A stretch of DNA of 12,104 nucleotides from positions 1 through 12,104 of the forward strand of contig JAJFUH010000086.1 in the NCBI GenBank assembly GCA_021372535.1, in the 5' to 3' direction. Under the pieces are notes generated by a model. It did not search any database. It saw only the letters and a program-made list of their open reading frames with translations, and was not told the DNA's origin. Positions 1 through 6,319 of the stretch are shown here, one piece after another; the first letter of the stretch is position 1, and each line of letters begins with the position of its first letter. Position numbers and translations under genes: made by a program. The stretch comes from a bacterium. GTDB lineage: Bacteria > Latescibacterota > Latescibacteria > Latescibacterales > Latescibacteraceae.

Positions 1-57
1 TCTTGCTACATAATGCAACAGTTTTTTACGAACCCTTCAAAGAAAGGAGCTTCACCC

Positions 58-1344
58 ATGAACAGGTTCCTGTTCTCATGTTGTGTCTGCCTGTGCATAC
101 TGACCCTTGGAGCGGCCAATGGCAATGCATGGACGGTTTTGAGCACTCAGGAGAATCCGAGTGCAACCGATATCATAAATTTTTACGACGTGTGCTTCGC
201 GAGCGCTCAGAAAGGCTGGGCTGTTGGAGTTAGCAGTTCCTACGGGGTTATCTATGTCACCGAGGATGGCGGGAAGACATGGAATCTCCAGATAAAAACG
301 GCGTTGTTCGACCAGCTGCTGGGTGTCGTTTTCCTGAACGAATCGAACGGCTGGGCGGCGGGAATCGCCAGTTTGAGCAAGAAAGAAGTGCTTTTACACA
401 CTACCGACGGCGGAGCGACATGGAACAGTGTGTCCACAGGCCTTACAAAAGGGCTGAATAAAATGTTTTTCCTCGATGAAAACCACGGATGGCTGACCGG
501 TGGCAGTATCATGGTTGCAACCTCTGACGGCGGAGCGACATGGGAAAGCCAAACCCCGCCGACGACCAAATCATTCTTGGATGTCTGTTTCATCGACGAA
601 AATACCGGCTGGGCAGTCGGCAACGGCACCGGTATAATGCATACCGGCGATGGCGGGAAAACATGGTCGGAGCAGGGCAGCAGCTCGTCCGCGTATATCT
701 GGGGTGTCCATTTCGTCGACGCCAATAACGGGTGGATAGTCGGCGGCGGCGGTTATCTGGGGCGCACGACCGATGGCGGCGCAACATGGATAATAAACGA
801 CCTCAAGGATCACATCGATTTCAAGGATGTATACTTCACCGATGCCTTAAATGGCTGGGCTGTCGGCGGAAGAAGCGGCGGCAACGTCGGCGGTATCTAT
901 ATTACCTCGGACGGCGGCGTGACATGGACAAAGCAGGAAATCGACACCACCCGCGATCTGGAAGGTATATGCGCGTATGGCGGTACCGTATGGGCATGCG
1001 GTTACTATGGCACCATCCTGTCCGAATCGGCGGGGGGAGTGTTCGTCGACGAGGAATCCAAGCCCGTTGCGATCTCTCTCGCACAGAACAGCCCGAATCC
1101 GTTCAATCCGTCAACGACGATATCGTTCACCCTTACGGATGGCGGATTCACCCGTCTGGCTGTCTACAATCTTGCGGGTCAGATCGTAGCGACACTGATC
1201 GAAGGGGCTATTGAACCGGGACATCACGCCATTTCATGGGATGGAACCGATAAAGCCGGAATGACCGTATCGAGCGGCGTTTACCTTTACCGTCTCGACA
1301 CCGGAAATTCATCCCTCACCCGTAAGATGCTGCTCGTTCGCTGA
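58..1344 (+). CDS. Exported Ycf48/BNR-like beta-propeller protein with C-terminal FlgD-Ig/T9SS-type sorting domain
   Basis: A 428-residue protein, probably exported and attached to or released from the cell surface; its ligand is unknown. The ATG at 58 is chosen because AAAGGAG lies 10 bases upstream and the protein then opens with a clean signal peptide (hydrophobic residues 4-20, likely cleavage after GNA at 24). Residues 45-320 hold a beta-propeller: six DGGxTW motifs (near 70, 117, 157, 198, 239 and 285) alternate with seven GWxxG-type motifs (near 53, 98, 144, 184, 225, 266 and 311), the pattern of Ycf48/BNR (sialidase Asp-box-like) repeats. Residues 340-428 begin with NSPNPFNPST, continue through a FlgD-Ig-like fold (AVYNLAGQ, SGVYLYRL) and end in RKMLLVR, the usual form of type IX secretion sorting domains in FCB-group bacteria. 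The photosystem II assembly role of cyanobacterial Ycf48 should not be transferred. A terminator follows, so this gene ends a transcript. Its promoter lies outside the window. Confidence 0.9.
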   Translation: MNRFLFSCCVCLCILTLGAANGNAWTVLSTQENPSATDIINFYDVCFASAQKGWAVGVSSSYGVIYVTEDGGKTWNLQIKTALFDQLLGVVFLNESNGWAAGIASLSKKEVLLHTTDGGATWNSVSTGLTKGLNKMFFLDENHGWLTGGSIMVATSDGGATWESQTPPTTKSFLDVCFIDENTGWAVGNGTGIMHTGDGGKTWSEQGSSSSAYIWGVHFVDANNGWIVGGGGYLGRTTDGGATWIINDLKDHIDFKDVYFTDALNGWAVGGRSGGNVGGIYITSDGGVTWTKQEIDTTRDLEGICAYGGTVWACGYYGTILSESAGGVFVDEESKPVAISLAQNSPNPFNPSTTISFTLTDGGFTRLAVYNLAGQIVATLIEGAIEPGHHAISWDGTDKAGMTVSSGVYLYRLDTGNSSLTRKMLLVR

Positions 1345-1403
1345 GTGTTTTCATGACAAGATAGAGCAGTGTTTTAAAAGAAGTAATCCCATAACGCACA
1401 GAA

Positions 1404-1442
1404 GCCGGAGATTATGGTAATTCATATCTCCGGTCTTTTTTT
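1404..1442 (+). terminator. Rho-independent terminator of the beta-propeller gene
   Basis: CCGGAGAT (1405-1412) pairs with ATCTCCGG (1426-1433). The stem extends inward by ATG/CAT across a one-base bulge, leaving a 6-base loop. Seven T residues follow at 1436-1442. It lies 60 bases after the stop codon. The stem and T-run are seen directly; function as a terminator is inferred from this standard form. Confidence 0.88.
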
Positions 1443-1667
1443 ACGGTGTCACTGGCTGCCCTCCGTTTTTTGATAGAATCACGCATACATGAACTACCCG
1501 GGGATGAATCCCCGTGCTATAGGCGAAAAGTTCCCCGGCCCTCACCCGGCGCGGAAACAGAAAGAAGACCTTTCAATACATGAACAGTATTCATATATTT
1601 GTTTACCGGGGCACTGATAAAAAGCTGCGGATCGGATACGATACATTAATACAAAGGAGATTTCACC
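1443..1667. other. Intergenic stretch with a small GC-rich palindrome
   Basis: The gap between the terminator and the HIT gene has no supportable gene. CGGGGA (1499-1504) and TCCCCG (1509-1514) form a perfect 6-bp stem with a TGAA loop, followed by GTGCTATAGG. This looks like a dispersed palindromic intergenic repeat of the kind common in uncultured bacteria, but only one copy is in this window. Any promoter for the HIT gene would lie in the AT-richer part at about 1600-1650; I could not pick a convincing -35/-10 pair. Confidence 0.45.
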
Positions 1668-2015
1668 ATGCCGGATTGTCTGTTCTGCAAGATAGCGGCG
1701 GGGGCTATCCCTGCCGAACGTGTGTACGAAAATGACGATGTGCTCGTATTCCCCGACATTCATCCTGTCGCGCGGGTACACGTGCTCGTCATCCCGAAAC
1801 GCCATTTCGCCACGACCATCGACATGGCCGAGGATGCACCCGAGCTCTTCGGCGCCATGATGAAAGCGGCAAACGAGGTTGCACGGAAAAAGGGGATCGA
1901 CCGGAGCGGTTTCAGGGTAATCTTCAATACGAACGCGGACGGCGGACAGGAGATTTTCCATGTCCACATGCACCTCCTCGGCGGCGAACCGATCGGAGCG
2001 CTCCGTGCACGGTGA
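1668..2015 (+). CDS. hinT: HinT-type histidine triad (HIT) nucleotide hydrolase
   Basis: A 115-residue cytoplasmic protein of the usual HinT length. HIT hydrolases of this branch act on adenosine 5'-phosphoramidates and aminoacyl-AMP-like substrates as homodimers. The signature HVHMHLLGG spans residues 98-106, with H98, H100 and H102 forming the triad; H100 is expected to be the nucleophile by alignment with the family. The N-terminal CLFCKI (C4, C7), HVLVIPKRH (38-46) and FNTNADGGQ (86-94) are also typical of HinT. The short C-terminal tail (GEPIGALRAR) lacks the usual final tryptophan-containing segment, so substrate preference may differ. AAAGGAG at 1654-1659 sits about 8 bases before the ATG and fixes the start. 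It stands alone, between a terminator upstream and repeats downstream, with no partner gene beside it. Confidence 0.93.
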   Translation: MPDCLFCKIAAGAIPAERVYENDDVLVFPDIHPVARVHVLVIPKRHFATTIDMAEDAPELFGAMMKAANEVARKKGIDRSGFRVIFNTNADGGQEIFHVHMHLLGGEPIGALRAR

Positions 2016-2040
2016 CATACGCGGGAAAGAAAAGAGTATA

Positions 2041-2098
2041 TGAGACAGGATTAACAAGATTAACAAGATTGTTTTTTTATATATATTGTCAATCGTGT
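2041..2098. repeat. AT-rich intergenic repeat, copy 1
   Basis: A 58-base element beginning TGAGACAGGATTAACAAG. It contains a short internal tandem (ATTAACAAG twice), a T7 run and an AT tract, and ends in TTGTCAATCGTGT. It matches the element at 2174-2233 apart from a 2-base difference in the AT tract. It starts 25 bases after the HIT stop codon. Elements with this GGATTAACA-type periodicity are common between genes in uncultured bacteria. No coding function is apparent. Confidence 0.85.
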
Positions 2099-2173
2099 AG
2101 ATTATGTCTAAAAAAAGGTGGTGTGAGGATGATGATGTTTATCCGGTTTTTTGGATAAAGAAGAAAAGAAATT

Positions 2174-2233
2174 TGAGACAGGATTAACAAGATTAACAAG
2201 ATTGTTTTTTTATATTTATATTGTCAATCGTGT
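2174..2233. repeat. AT-rich intergenic repeat, copy 2
   Basis: A 60-base direct copy of 2041-2098, offset by 133 bases. The 75 bases between the copies contain a small hairpin (TTTATCC at 2138-2144 with GGATAAA at 2153-2159). Copy 2 ends 32 bases before the ATG of the beta-lactamase-fold gene and so forms most of its leader or promoter region. Confidence 0.85.
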
Positions 2234-2265
2234 CAAAAAAATATAATGGTAAAAGAGGCGTGAAC

Positions 2266-3720
2266 ATGAAAAACATCCTGAAAACACTCAGCGTTATCGC
2301 CTGTATTTTTTCCGTGGTCTCGTCCCTGCCCTGTTCCGCCGCTCCGCTGACAGGCGCTTCACTCGAGGCTAAGGTCGACAGCATCGTGGCGCGACAGAAC
2401 GTTACCGCCCGGACACCGGGCTGCGCCATTGCGGTCGTACGGGACGGCGAAATCATTTTCAAAAAGGGCTACGGGTCTGCGAATCTCGATTATGACATCC
2501 CCATAACGCCGCAGACGGTGTTCAATATCGGCTCAATTTCCAAACAGTTCGCCGCATCCGCCATTCAGATTCTCGCCGGGGAAGGAAAGCTCGCGCTCGA
2601 TGACGATATACGGAAATACCTGCCAGATTTCCCCGAATACGGTCACACCATCACCATCCGTCACCTGCTCCATCATATCAGCGGAATCAGGGATTACGAA
2701 GCTCTCATGGTTCCGGCAAACATGCCCTATGACAAGAATTATTCCCCCGAGGAGCTGTACGAATTCATCACCAGGCAGCGTGAGCTGAATTTCGTTCCCG
2801 GCGCGGAATTTTCCTACAGTAATTCCGGTTTTGTCCTTCTCGGTATGATTGTAAAGAAGGTGAGCGGGCTGTCACTCGGGGAGTTCACGGCGAAACGGAT
2901 ATTCGAGCCGTTCGGGATGAAGAATTCGTTCTTCTACGAAAAGATGCATGTGATTGTCAGGAACCGCGCCACCGGTTACGACAAGGACGGTAGCGGGTAT
3001 ATCACGGGGTTGTACGACAACTATACAGTCGGGGCGAGCAATCTCTGCACGACGGTGGAAGACCTCGCGCGCTGGGACAGGAATTTTTACGGGAGCGCTG
3101 TCGGCGGGCCGGATTTCATTGCGAACATGCTCGATCAGGGTGTTCTGAACGACGGCGAGGTTATCGACTATGCCTGCGGTTTACGGGTCAGCGAGTACAA
3201 GGGTCTCAAAACGGTCAGCCATAACGGCTGGTGGGCAGGTTTCAGGGCGGGTATGGTCAGGTTCCCGGATCAGCGGTTCACGGTTATCTGCCTGTCGAAT
3301 ACCACGGGATTCAATCCCTACAGTGTACCCTACATGATTGCGGATTTGTGTCTGTCCGATGTTCTGAAACCGGTATCGCCTGCGGAAACCCGCATCAACA
3401 ACATGACAGCCGGGTCGAAGCAGATACTGTCAGCGCCCGAAGCCACCGCGTACACGGGCGATTATTACAGCGACGAGCTCCGGGTCACGTACGCGGTTGC
3501 AGCAGGAGGAGACGGGCTTGTGCTCAAAACCCCGATAACGTACGATTTTGTCGGCTATCATTTCATCACCGCCGAAAATTCCCTGATCCGTTTGGACGCC
3601 GACAGCTTCGGGACAGGAGAGTTGACTGTCGATTTTCAGCGGGGAACCGGCGGTGCGGTTACAGGGCTTGTGCTCGGTATACCATCGGTGAAACTCAAGC
3701 TGAGATTTACCCGGAAATGA
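2266..3720 (+). CDS. Exported serine beta-lactamase-fold hydrolase (PF00144 type) with C-terminal barrel-like domain
   Basis: A 484-residue probable periplasmic serine hydrolase of the class C beta-lactamase/DD-peptidase/esterase family. The start at ATG 2266 follows AAAAGAGGCG and gives a signal peptide (hydrophobic 4-22, likely cleavage at CSA-A near 25). An in-frame TTG at 2221 lies inside the upstream repeat and is rejected. Catalytic motifs are complete: SISK at 90-93 (nucleophile S90, general base K93), YSN at 184-186 and HNG at 319-321 in place of KTG. HNG suggests a peptidase or esterase rather than a true beta-lactamase. Residues 25-365 cover the catalytic domain. Residues 390-484 (TAYTGDYYSDEL to KLKLRFTRK) look like the lipocalin-like or DUF3471-type beta-barrel often fused at the C terminus of such D-aminopeptidase-like proteins. 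No beta-lactam regulator lies nearby, so an antibiotic role is unsupported. The substrate is not predictable from sequence. Confidence 0.9.
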   Translation: MKNILKTLSVIACIFSVVSSLPCSAAPLTGASLEAKVDSIVARQNVTARTPGCAIAVVRDGEIIFKKGYGSANLDYDIPITPQTVFNIGSISKQFAASAIQILAGEGKLALDDDIRKYLPDFPEYGHTITIRHLLHHISGIRDYEALMVPANMPYDKNYSPEELYEFITRQRELNFVPGAEFSYSNSGFVLLGMIVKKVSGLSLGEFTAKRIFEPFGMKNSFFYEKMHVIVRNRATGYDKDGSGYITGLYDNYTVGASNLCTTVEDLARWDRNFYGSAVGGPDFIANMLDQGVLNDGEVIDYACGLRVSEYKGLKTVSHNGWWAGFRAGMVRFPDQRFTVICLSNTTGFNPYSVPYMIADLCLSDVLKPVSPAETRINNMTAGSKQILSAPEATAYTGDYYSDELRVTYAVAAGGDGLVLKTPITYDFVGYHFITAENSLIRLDADSFGTGELTVDFQRGTGGAVTGLVLGIPSVKLKLRFTRK

Positions 3721-3857
3721 GCGGAAACGGCGCTGTAGCAGGTTGGCCACTGAATACTGATGCATGTAAAAAAGCAGGCGAACGGATTTTCGACCTTATT
3801 TCAGTATTTTATATCTATTGTTTTCGCCGGAGCAGTAAAAAAGCATGAAAACCGAGA

Positions 3858-4472
3858 ATGAGAGGGTATCCGCACCCCATGATTACCATTCCCCGCATGA
3901 TCATGATTGGCTCGATAGTCGGCAGCGCCGGTAAAACGGAGCTTGCCTGCAGGATTATCAGGAAATTCAGCCCGTTTGCCGATATCGCCGGCATAAAGGT
4001 CACGCCCGACTTCGGAGACTGCGGTTCGGGTGTACGGCGGGAAGTATTCTGCGGGGAACGCATGAAGTCCGATGATCATGACATCCTCACCAGGGAAAAG
4101 GACAGGCGGGACGGCACAGATACAGCCCGTATGCTCGCCGCGGGGGCATGGAGAGCTTTTTGGCTCAGGACACAGCCTCAGTTCTATGAAGACGCATGTA
4201 TGGGGCTGCTCGATGTCATCGGTAATTACAGGGCAATCGTATGCGAGTCGACCGGTCTGCGCCGTACGGTGGAACCCGGCCTGTTTCTCGTTGTGCGCGG
4301 AAAAGAATCGGATACTCTGTGCGACCCCTCGTGCAGGGAGGTTATCGGATATGCCGACAGAATAATCGTGTTCGAGCCGCCCGGTTTCGATATCGATCTC
4401 GATGAAATCGGTTTTGCCGGGGGGAAATGGTTCCTTAAATCCAGTCATGACCGGAAACATCATGATACCTGA
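3858..4472 (+). CDS. MobB-like P-loop nucleotide-binding protein
   Basis: A 204-residue soluble protein resembling MobB-type P-loop proteins (molybdopterin-guanine-dinucleotide biosynthesis adaptor family). A glycine-rich loop GSIVGSAGKTEL (18-29) supplies K26 and T27, but the first Walker A glycine is displaced, making it an atypical P-loop. AGIKVTP (44-50) fits the strand after the first helix. GTDTARMLAAGA (86-97) matches the MobB-family D(T/S)xRxxxAGA segment. VCESTGLRR (128-136) followed by VEPGLFLVV (138-146) resembles the acidic Walker B-like ESxxLRR..P region of MobB relatives. Cysteines cluster at C155 and C159. No molybdenum-cofactor gene is near, so the Moco role is only a family-level inference. 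The start is uncertain: 3858 has a weak ribosome site, and ATGs at 3879 or 3897 are possible. The 137-base gap upstream argues against tight coupling with the hydrolase. Confidence 0.65.
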   Translation: MRGYPHPMITIPRMIMIGSIVGSAGKTELACRIIRKFSPFADIAGIKVTPDFGDCGSGVRREVFCGERMKSDDHDILTREKDRRDGTDTARMLAAGAWRAFWLRTQPQFYEDACMGLLDVIGNYRAIVCESTGLRRTVEPGLFLVVRGKESDTLCDPSCREVIGYADRIIVFEPPGFDIDLDEIGFAGGKWFLKSSHDRKHHDT

Positions 4473-4528
4473 ATTGATACAGCGTAAATAACGATAAAAA
4501 CTGCATGTTCACTGCGTCAAAAAATACG

Positions 4529-4603
4529 GATACGATTCTGTCTCGTCCCGAATGATGTCCCCGTAGGGGCAATCCACTGTGGTTGCCCGTTTTCGCCGGT
4601 TGC
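4529..4603. repeat. 75-bp intergenic repeat, copy 1
   Basis: Direct repeat beginning GATACGATTCTGTCTCG and ending TTTTCGCCGGTTGC. It matches 4728-4804 exactly by eye except for a G-run of 4 rather than 6. Internally GGGCAA and TTGCCC surround CCACTGTGG, giving a hairpin with a one-base bulge. It lies in the gap between two convergent genes and has no coding signal. Confidence 0.9.
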
Positions 4604-4612
4604 CCGATAATG

Positions 4613-4642
4613 GTAGGGGCAGTCACGGGGGACTGCCCCTAC
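4613..4642. repeat. Perfect 12-bp-stem palindromic hairpin
   Basis: GTAGGGGCAGTC (4613-4624) is the exact reverse complement of GACTGCCCCTAC (4631-4642), with a 6-base loop ACGGGG. It shares the GTAGGGGCA core with the flanking 75/77-bp repeats, so all three belong to one palindromic family. There is no T-run after the stem on either strand, so it is not a standard terminator, though it could protect 3' ends of the convergent transcripts. Confidence 0.85.
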
Positions 4643-4727
4643 CTGGTCACGGCCGTGATTTCATATTGCCATCGGGATTTTCGGGATCAATCGTCCAGCA
4701 TACCGGAATCGTTTCGGAATATTTCCT

Positions 4728-4804
4728 GATACGATTCTGTCTCGTCCCGAATGATGTCCCCGTAGGGGGGCAATCCACTGTGGTTGCCCGTTTTCGCCGG
4801 TTGC
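4728..4804. repeat. 77-bp intergenic repeat, copy 2
   Basis: Second copy of the element at 4529-4603, in the same orientation, 199 bases downstream, with two extra G residues in its G-run (six in all). It ends 10 bases before the stop codon of the minus-strand ceramidase-fold gene. The segment between the copies (4604-4727) holds the 12-bp-stem hairpin and no supportable gene. Confidence 0.9.
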
Positions 4805-4813
4805 ACCCTCCGT

Positions 4814-6220
4814 TCATTCGGAAACGTTCTTCACCAGCCTCCGGACACCCTCGACCACCTTATGCTCGACCGTATCGGTGAACGGCCCGGTAAAGGGCAT
4901 GTGACGCATGGCGCCGTCCGCTTCGTAGCCGCCTTCCTTGAGCACCTTCCATGTCGGGAGGTACCCGAACTGGTAGTTGCAGTATCCGAGCACCCAGGTG
5001 AACTGGGTCAGGAATTCCGATTTGAACCTGACCGCATAATCAACAACCGGCTCCCCGCCGAGCCCGATCATGAGCACTTCGTTTCCGATACGGAGCACCT
5101 GGACAGGGAACGGGAGTATCGGTTCGACCGGCTCGTTGTTGTCGAGCTTATGGAGAAAAAAGGCTGCCTTGCCGCGGGTATTTGCATCATCGGATTTCAG
5201 GTCGTTCTCGAGGGTTTTACGGTCGGGAAGCGGCTGAAGGTCGAGCGGAATCTCGTCGTAATCGAAGCGCAGTATCCCGGTAACCGGAATCTGGTCGCCA
5301 TCGAGCGCCTTTTTCACCGCATCGGCCAGCGCTCTCCCGTGCCCCATGGCGTACTCGACCTGGTAGCGCGCATTGGGGACAAGGTCACCCGTGCATCCCT
5401 GCGCGAACATGGCGGTCGCACCCGGATACATCTCCTCGATGTAGCGCTGGGCAAATCCGGGATAATCTCCGCAGAACTCGTACCCGGCAAGCGTGATGGG
5501 GTGACAGGTATAGCCGAAGAGAATCGTTATGATCGATCCGTTCGTATCGCTCACCCGGAGCACCGGAACGGTATCGTCCCTCGACCCGCCCGTATAGTAT
5601 GATGACGGGCCCGACCGGTAGACAATACCTTCCGGAGTCGGGAACCTGCGGCAGACGGCGAACGGCACCGGCATGGCCTTCGAGAATGTCAGATTGGCGG
5701 GTTTGAGGTTTCTGATCGCATTACCGATGACCTCGACATAGCGCTTTTCCACCCAGGCGGTCACTGCCTCTATTTCCCTGACAGATTCTTCAGGCTGATA
5801 AAAAGGCATGTCAGAAGCACGGACTTCCGGGCCGCAGTGGGTATGCGATGCATTGAGGAGAATCGCTTTGCGCGGAATACCGTACTGCTTCTCGATCTGA
5901 GTTTTGACACGGGTTGAGAAATCCAGGTTGATTCCGATGAGGTCCGCTGTCAGAATCACCGCCCTGTTGCCTTTCGGGTCTTCGAGGGCGAGCGCCTTGA
6001 CATAGAGATCGTGGATTTTACCCTCGGATTTCTTGTCACGGCTGCCGTAACCGGCCATCCATGCGGGCTGTTCCGGCGTTACGATTACGGCTGCTGTTCC
6101 GGCTTTCCACCCCTGGGCGTAAGGAAGCCGGGACGGACAGAACAGAATCAGCAGCGCACCGGAAAATACACACACAGCCCGGGCCGTGATGATGGAAAGT
6201 ATCCTTTGGTGGCTTTTCAT
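4814..6220 (-). CDS. Exported neutral/alkaline ceramidase-fold (PF04734 N-terminal type) protein lacking the serine nucleophile
   Basis: A 468-residue exported protein of the neutral/alkaline non-lysosomal ceramidase superfamily, a zinc amidohydrolase fold. The ATG at 6220 is preferred over the GTG at 6229 because AAGGGG lies 8 bases upstream of the ATG. A hydrophobic N terminus (16-28) precedes likely cleavage near YAQ-G36. The core starts at KAGTAAVIVTPEQPAWMAGY (39-58). SHTHCGP (125-131) supplies zinc-site H126/H128, GYTCHP (236-241) supplies H240, LGGEPVVDYA (387-396) the glutamate E390, and NYQFGYLPT (415-423) a tyrosine, matching the Zn-ligand regions of bacterial ceramidase. The segment FAQGCTGDLVPN (272-283) has valine where true ceramidases carry the nucleophilic serine (GDxSPN). 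The C-terminal Ig-like domain of full ceramidases is absent, as the protein is shorter. It is therefore probably a different amidase or hydrolase. It stands alone on the minus strand. Confidence 0.88.
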   Translation of the reverse strand: MKSHQRILSIITARAVCVFSGALLILFCPSRLPYAQGWKAGTAAVIVTPEQPAWMAGYGSRDKKSEGKIHDLYVKALALEDPKGNRAVILTADLIGINLDFSTRVKTQIEKQYGIPRKAILLNASHTHCGPEVRASDMPFYQPEESVREIEAVTAWVEKRYVEVIGNAIRNLKPANLTFSKAMPVPFAVCRRFPTPEGIVYRSGPSSYYTGGSRDDTVPVLRVSDTNGSIITILFGYTCHPITLAGYEFCGDYPGFAQRYIEEMYPGATAMFAQGCTGDLVPNARYQVEYAMGHGRALADAVKKALDGDQIPVTGILRFDYDEIPLDLQPLPDRKTLENDLKSDDANTRGKAAFFLHKLDNNEPVEPILPFPVQVLRIGNEVLMIGLGGEPVVDYAVRFKSEFLTQFTWVLGYCNYQFGYLPTWKVLKEGGYEADGAMRHMPFTGPFTDTVEHKVVEGVRRLVKNVSE

Positions 6221-6295
6221 TGAGTACACCCCTTGATAAGCATTAAGACTAAAGTTCGTTTAAAAAGACCGCTTAACCCGGCCTGTTCATAAAAT

Positions 6296-6319
6296 TTTAT
6301 AGAACGCGGATTTACGCGG
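6296..6319. repeat. Short ATAGAAC(G/A)CGGAT-type repeat, copy A
   Basis: TTTATAGAACGCGGAT followed by TTACGCGG. The same two blocks recur at 7889-7931, where 19 bases separate them. This copy overlaps the end of the PurF-family gene and contributes its last alanine codon and stop. Upstream, ATAAAATTTTAT (6289-6300) is a 12-base palindrome, and GTTC/GAAC flank it imperfectly. Confidence 0.6.

Noticed and set aside
1542-2066. A 174-codon minus-strand frame over the HIT gene
   Set aside because: Its N terminus is translated repeat sequence and the opposite strand encodes a complete HinT.
2221-2265. Upstream TTG start for the beta-lactamase-fold protein
   Set aside because: It falls within the intergenic repeat, lacks a ribosome site and would put 15 residues before a normal signal peptide.
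2266-3720. Antibiotic-resistance class C beta-lactamase
   Set aside because: HNG replaces KTG, there is an extra C-terminal domain and no AmpR-like regulator, so a peptidase or esterase is more likely.
3801-4463. A 220-codon minus-strand frame opposite the MobB-like gene
   Set aside because: It has no start signal or domain, while the plus strand encodes recognisable P-loop and ESTGLRR motifs.
4529-4804. Repeats as a CRISPR array
   Set aside because: Only two copies of 75/77 bases, a 124-base gap with its own palindrome, and no cas genes nearby.
4784-5602. A 272-codon plus-strand frame antisense to the ceramidase-fold gene
   Set aside because: It lies inside a gene with clear family motifs and a good start on the other strand, has no ribosome site, and its product shows no recognisable domain.
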